In this document: piece by piece, positions 60,122 through 64,000 of the stretch | Layout of the letters: the number at the start of each line of letters is the position of its first letter | How positions within the stretch are numbered: the stretch's first letter is position 1 | Assembly: GCA_021442155.1 (NCBI GenBank) | Contig: CM038223.1 | Span: forward strand, 31,222,983 to 31,286,982 | Source: Cymbidium sinense | Taxonomy: Eukaryota > Streptophyta > Magnoliopsida > Asparagales > Orchidaceae | Reading direction: 5' to 3' | DNA length: 64,000 bases | Position numbers and translations under genes: made by a program | The notes under the pieces: model-generated | Told to the model about the DNA's origin: nothing | Database searches by the model: none | The model's input: the letters and a program-made list of their open reading frames with translations, nothing else

Positions 60122-62740
60122 TATATATATATATAGCTAGCATATATATATATATATCTATATATCTTTGATTATAGCTGCCTACCTTTTACTTGGATTT
60201 GGAGTGTAATAGAGCATTGGGATAGGGCTACCAATACATGTTGGATTGGTTCACATGAGATGATAGTCATAATGGATGATATGCAGGATATATAACAGGC
60301 CATCTTGTCATGGGCACTCCTTACGAGAAATGCATTCCTCCATATCATGAGCTTTTTCAGCGTCCGCTAGATGGTTAATGTAGATGAGGTAGTTATATAT
60401 ACTCTTCAGGCCTCCATCGTGCACTAGCTCACTACCAGGAACTATATCGAGAGAAGAAAGCAGGCCACAGACGATGTGACATGATCACTTTTGATACATG
60501 GTTTGAGAGTTTCCTACAACCGGTAGTATGCTTGTCTCATTTTGCATGGATAGATGATTCATTTGGTATGGGATTTCACTCTTATGAGAGGTCTGATTGT
60601 ACCAGATCTGAACCATAAGGTAGAACAAATTCTCGACACAGTTTAGCACAAAGCATTGATGAAGAGCTGTCTCTAGTAGCCTTCATTGCCACCTAGCTGT
60701 GCTACTTTATGTTCCCAGGCCACAACAAGATTTTTCATCCTTCTACTCTCCTTGTGAATGGTTTACTCACTCGGCATAAGAGAATAGCATTGGTGCCTGC
60801 AACACTAGCCAAACTGTACCATGGATTGGGTAGAATTAGCGTCATGACTGATTCACGATGATATGATGTCGATGCCCCTTGGCACTATCTACATGGTTGA
60901 TTCATGCTTATATTTTTGGAGCATTCAGTTGTCCTGAGACACCCTCATATTTTGGGGAATAGTGTTTACCTCTGATGATGCAGTTGAGCAGGGCTATAAT
61001 CTGTCTCGATAGGGATCAAATATAAACATTCATGTTTGTTCCATCACACATGATGTATCTCTTCTAGATCATTCATATATCGGCTTTTTATGGCATACCT
61101 GCTCAAAGTCTGAGACAAAGGTTTATGGACTCTCTCACTAACAGAGGGACACCTTTACTATTGGCAAAGCCAGGCCATAATTGTGTAGCTAAATACCTCA
61201 ATGGGCTGAGACCTGCTTGGCTTTGCTATGATCGCCATGAGTCTGTGATCTTGGCTACACCCATATACGAACTATCACAAATACTAGATGTACTAGATAC
61301 TCACTCCTTAGGGACATTACCATTGTCTGTTCATTTATTAGCCACTACTGCAACATGGACCTTCACACTTTGCCTAAGGACTGGTTTAGGGTTCTATGTA
61401 GCCCCGCACATGGCTTACACAGGGATTAGCACCTATGGCTATTGTGGATACGCCATACCTTCTCTTTTTTCTTGGAGTTGGATTTTCGTATTTATAGTTA
61501 TAGAATGGGGAGAGCTAAGCTAACTCAAGATTTACATTCCTTCCGGCGTACAACTCATGCTCCTAACAAATTAGCAATGAGCAGGGTAGCAGTAAAAAGC
61601 GATGATGAAGGACTTCATCTACTCATGAGATAGAAGATAAAGATATGCATAGTCCTTCACCAGCTGACATGTTATGAGAATTCTAGGGATAGATGATTCT
61701 ACATATGTTCCCATCCCATCAGTAGTAGTTGAGCCTCTAGTAGCAGCCGAGCTACCAGTAGGGCAGATAGGGGACGTCACATTGGTACTATTGATAGATG
61801 CCAATGCAGCTTCCTCAGCTTCTACTCAGCCCAGTAGTCATGATCACTTACATACTGGAGAAGGCTTATATATAGAGGAATCCTGTACGCAAGTGATTAG
61901 TCATGAACTACCCTTATCCGACTCAACTTGGGTAGTAATGAGTACCATTTGATGTGAGTCCTACAGTACCGACTCTTATATAGAGAGTTAACTGATGCTT
62001 AGTACAAACTATACAGTCCCAATACAACTATCTGGCCTGGAGATTTCATGCTTTGTCTCTAGGATATGTCCTAGACATTTATGTCCATTATAGTGTGGCT
62101 CTTCTTAGAGCTTATCTCATATAGTAACAACATTATGTCGCCTACTACTGAGGGTTGACATAGAGGTCTTGCCTAAGCTTCAAAGCTTCTGTCCAGAGGC
62201 AAACTCTTTATTGGATTGTGCAGCTGCCCTGGGTCTTGAAGCAGGAGAACTACATCTTTGAGAATTCTTGTGCAGAGATGTTGAAATCGGCATATTCTCA
62301 TTACACACTACCTATCATGAGGTTTTGTCAGATAGCATTACTGCTGTAGAGACCTCACTCAGTGCAACCTCACACCAAGTCTCTCTGGTTCATCAAGATC
62401 TTAAGCATAGTCTCAAAGCCATGAGAAACTACTAGAGGGAGATTTCTAGAGTGAATTTTGAGCTCCTAGATATATCAGCTGAATTGTGAGAATTACAACT
62501 TTGGAGACAATATCTACTTGAGAGGAGAGCTATAATCAAGCAATCTATTACATCCATAGAAAAGGATTTTTCATAGATAGACACTCAAGTAACTGAACTT
62601 GAGTAGATCCTTTCCTCGTTGGTCTATGACCAAGAGGTTTTCGTCCAACATCTCCATGAAGCACGAAAAAGGCAATATATTATGGCCTATAGGGTCTGTA
62701 TTAGAGAAATTCAGACTAATCATTTGTAGCTGTAATCTCT
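59500..62740 (+). pseudogene. PMD-type extra ORF between integrase and 3' LTR (broken)
   Basis: N-terminal PMD block: GSHEMIVIMDDMQDI near 60,250. Central block at 60,683-60,845: AFIAT.LCYFMFPGHNKIF, then HPSTLLVNGLLTRHKRIALV and PATLAKLYHGLGRI; the stop stands where copy 2,435-3,955 has tryptophan. The 132-codon frame at 61,125-61,523 and the 92-codon frame at 61,674-61,952 are later pieces. The tail (62,150-62,700) is hydrophilic with heptad-like runs (LVHQDLKHSLKAM; LLERRAIIKQSI), probably a coiled coil. Sense orientation, so an env-like position but no membrane segment of env type was recognised. Function in the element unknown; stops and frameshifts make it inactive. Confidence 0.68.
60079..60165. 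repeat. (TA)n microsatellite, compound
   Basis: Three TA runs separated by gatgg, gctagc and c interruptions, inside the PMD pseudogene. The matching place in the other PMD copy (about 2,790) has only acatatatt, so the run expanded after the copies diverged. Confidence 0.9.
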
Positions 62741-62859
62741 GTTATATCATTGCCTTATGTGATAACTAAAAATGATTGAAGCTCATGATTTCTCTCTATT
62801 TTTTATATAGTGAATAAATTGACATGCAATGAATGCATCAAGTCTAACTAACATGACAC

Positions 62860-62878
62860 ATTCATTGGGAGGCAGTTA
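62860..62878 (+). other. Degenerate polypurine tract before the 3' LTR
   Basis: attgggaggcagtta directly precedes the tgtctgcat LTR start; a purine-rich ggga(g)gcag run here is the expected plus-strand primer site. Confidence 0.45.
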
Positions 62879-64000
62879 TGTCTGCATAAAAAAAGCAAAT
62901 AATAAATTATTTGGCCATAGTGCCACAGTCCTAAAGCAAGTTCTTCCAGAAGGATAGCCATTAGTTAAGTTAATGAGCTGATGGTTTGGTGTCGCGACAT
63001 TGACATTTCAGCACTGATGCGTAACCACGATTTGTAGTTTAAAGAAGCAAGAAAGAACTGTTGTTCCCTCCTCATGATTGCTAGCGGCCTGGGAGAGTGG
63101 GGGGAATAGTTATGGGGTGAAAAATCGCCCCACTAGTGGAAAGAATTCTATAAAAAGAGAAAACAACTGCTCCCCCCCTCTTCTTCCACTTCCTCTCTCC
63201 ACTTTGACTGATTATCTTTGAATTTTTTGGCAGTTATTGCTTCCGAAAACTTGTGTTCACTACAAGATCAACTCTCGCTCTTATGAAAGCCATCTCTTGC
63301 ATACTAAAGGTAAAAGATTCACTATGATTATGTTTTCTTGCATTCTTTTACCTAGCTTTTCTCTTTTTTACTGGAGTTTTGATAAAAGAAACCTCCACCG
63401 TTGAACTTAGTTTCAACATGAGAAGAAAAGAAACCTCTCCCATTGTTCTTAGATTAGGAATAAGGGAGATGTCACTAAAATACGAGAACCTAACATTGTT
63501 AAAATGTTACTCTGCCCAAGTTTTTATAAAAAATTGTTGGATTCCACAAGAATTTCTCTCCAAACTATACATTCCTGACTCGTAGTGTGCGGTGCCACAA
63601 TCCCAGCATCATGGTGTCACACTCTTAGGAAATATAGTTGTATGGTTTTGCTTTATGGCATCGTGGCACCAACTATGTAGTGTCGAGGTGCCATGCTATC
63701 GGGTCCCTTGCACTAGAGCCACAATGCCATTCCTTTAGCACTGAGGTGCCACACCTTGCAACATGTTCCATTGTCAAACTTAGTTCTGACATGAAACAAA
63801 ATCCTCATTTCATTTATCTTAAATCCATAATAAGGGAGAAGAGTGTCTTGCACTGAACATATAAAAAAATCTAGCATTGCTAAGACTTTATGCTACCAAA
63901 ATTTTTAATTTTAGTTAGTAAGTGAATAACATCTCGGCGCCATACCCGGAGCACTGCGATGCTATCCTCTCGAGTTCAGTCCTTATAAGGAATATTATCA
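62879..64000 (+). repeat. 3' LTR of the Tat/Ogre-type element (truncated by window edge)
   Basis: Colinear with 36,817-37,960: shared 'aataataaattattt', 'gttcttccagaaggata', the TATA box (63,150-63,157), 'gccatctcttgc' and 'gaatttctctccaaact'. The gaggcgcc-type motifs are present at the same spacing (63,610 and 63,684, 74 bases apart as in the 5' LTR) but have lost most CpGs. No end is visible in this window. Confidence 0.78.

Larger units (their letters stand above)
36817..64000 (+). mobile_element. Very large Tat/Ogre-type Ty3-gypsy retrotransposon (3' end beyond the window)
   Basis: Two LTRs in the same orientation (36,817-41,978; from 62,879 to the edge) enclose decayed gag, protease, RT, RNase H, a second archaeal-like RNase H, integrase and a PMD extra ORF, in Tat-lineage order. 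Long LTRs, dual RNase H and a 3' tandem repeat are usual for this lineage. Assuming the 3' LTR is full length, the element spans about 31 kb, or about 23 kb without the 8.3-kb nested insertion. The LTR parts that can be compared look roughly 75-80% identical by eye and every ORF is broken, so the insertion is old. Seen directly: LTRs, domains, order. Inferred: that both LTRs belong to one insertion. Confidence 0.8.

Overview
This is nuclear DNA of a flowering plant. A monocot, perhaps a palm, is my best guess from the protein and the repeat types, but the window alone does not prove it. It holds one recognisable host gene, the alpha subunit of the COPI coatomer (alpha-COP, about 19.3-29.2 kb, + strand). 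Almost everything else is nested, heavily decayed transposable elements. No tRNA, rRNA or CRISPR array was seen.

Layout. (1) 1-14.15 kb: pieces of a Tat/Ogre-like Ty3-gypsy element, namely a plant-mobile-domain (PMD) pseudogene and a truncated LTR. A large non-coding element, called 'element E' here, interrupts them; it carries a G/T-skewed array of ~160-bp degenerate repeats. (2) 14.15-19.25 kb: AT-rich intergenic DNA with a (TC)n microsatellite and a probable CACTA-like remnant. (3) 19.25-29.2 kb: alpha-COP, three coding exons. Intron 2 (5,486 bp) contains an antisense RTE-type LINE. Exon 3 lacks one base near 28,068; without it the protein would stop at about 909 instead of 1,215 residues. 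(4) 29.7-32.7 kb: a second antisense RTE LINE just downstream of the gene. (5) 32.7-36.8 kb: AT-rich DNA with nothing recognised. (6) 36.8-64.0 kb: one very large, old Tat/Ogre-type gypsy element with ~5.2-kb LTRs. The 5' LTR is complete and the 3' LTR runs off the window. Between them are gag, protease, RT, two RNase H domains, integrase, a 70-bp tandem repeat and a PMD pseudogene in the position of an extra 3' ORF. An 8.3-kb element-E composite with inverted arms splits the integrase at 50.3-58.6 kb, and a hAT-like MITE with an 8-bp target duplication sits inside that composite.

How the parts relate. Alpha-COP is the only sequence here likely to serve the cell: vesicle coat assembly and retrieval of dilysine cargo from Golgi to ER. 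The repeats date one another: gypsy first, element E into gypsy (into the PMD region in one copy, into integrase in the other), then the MITE into element E. Sites free of the insertion survive in sister copies within the window, which makes these calls stronger than similarity alone. Homologies between parts of the window were judged by eye, so boundaries are good to about 10-50 bases except where stated.
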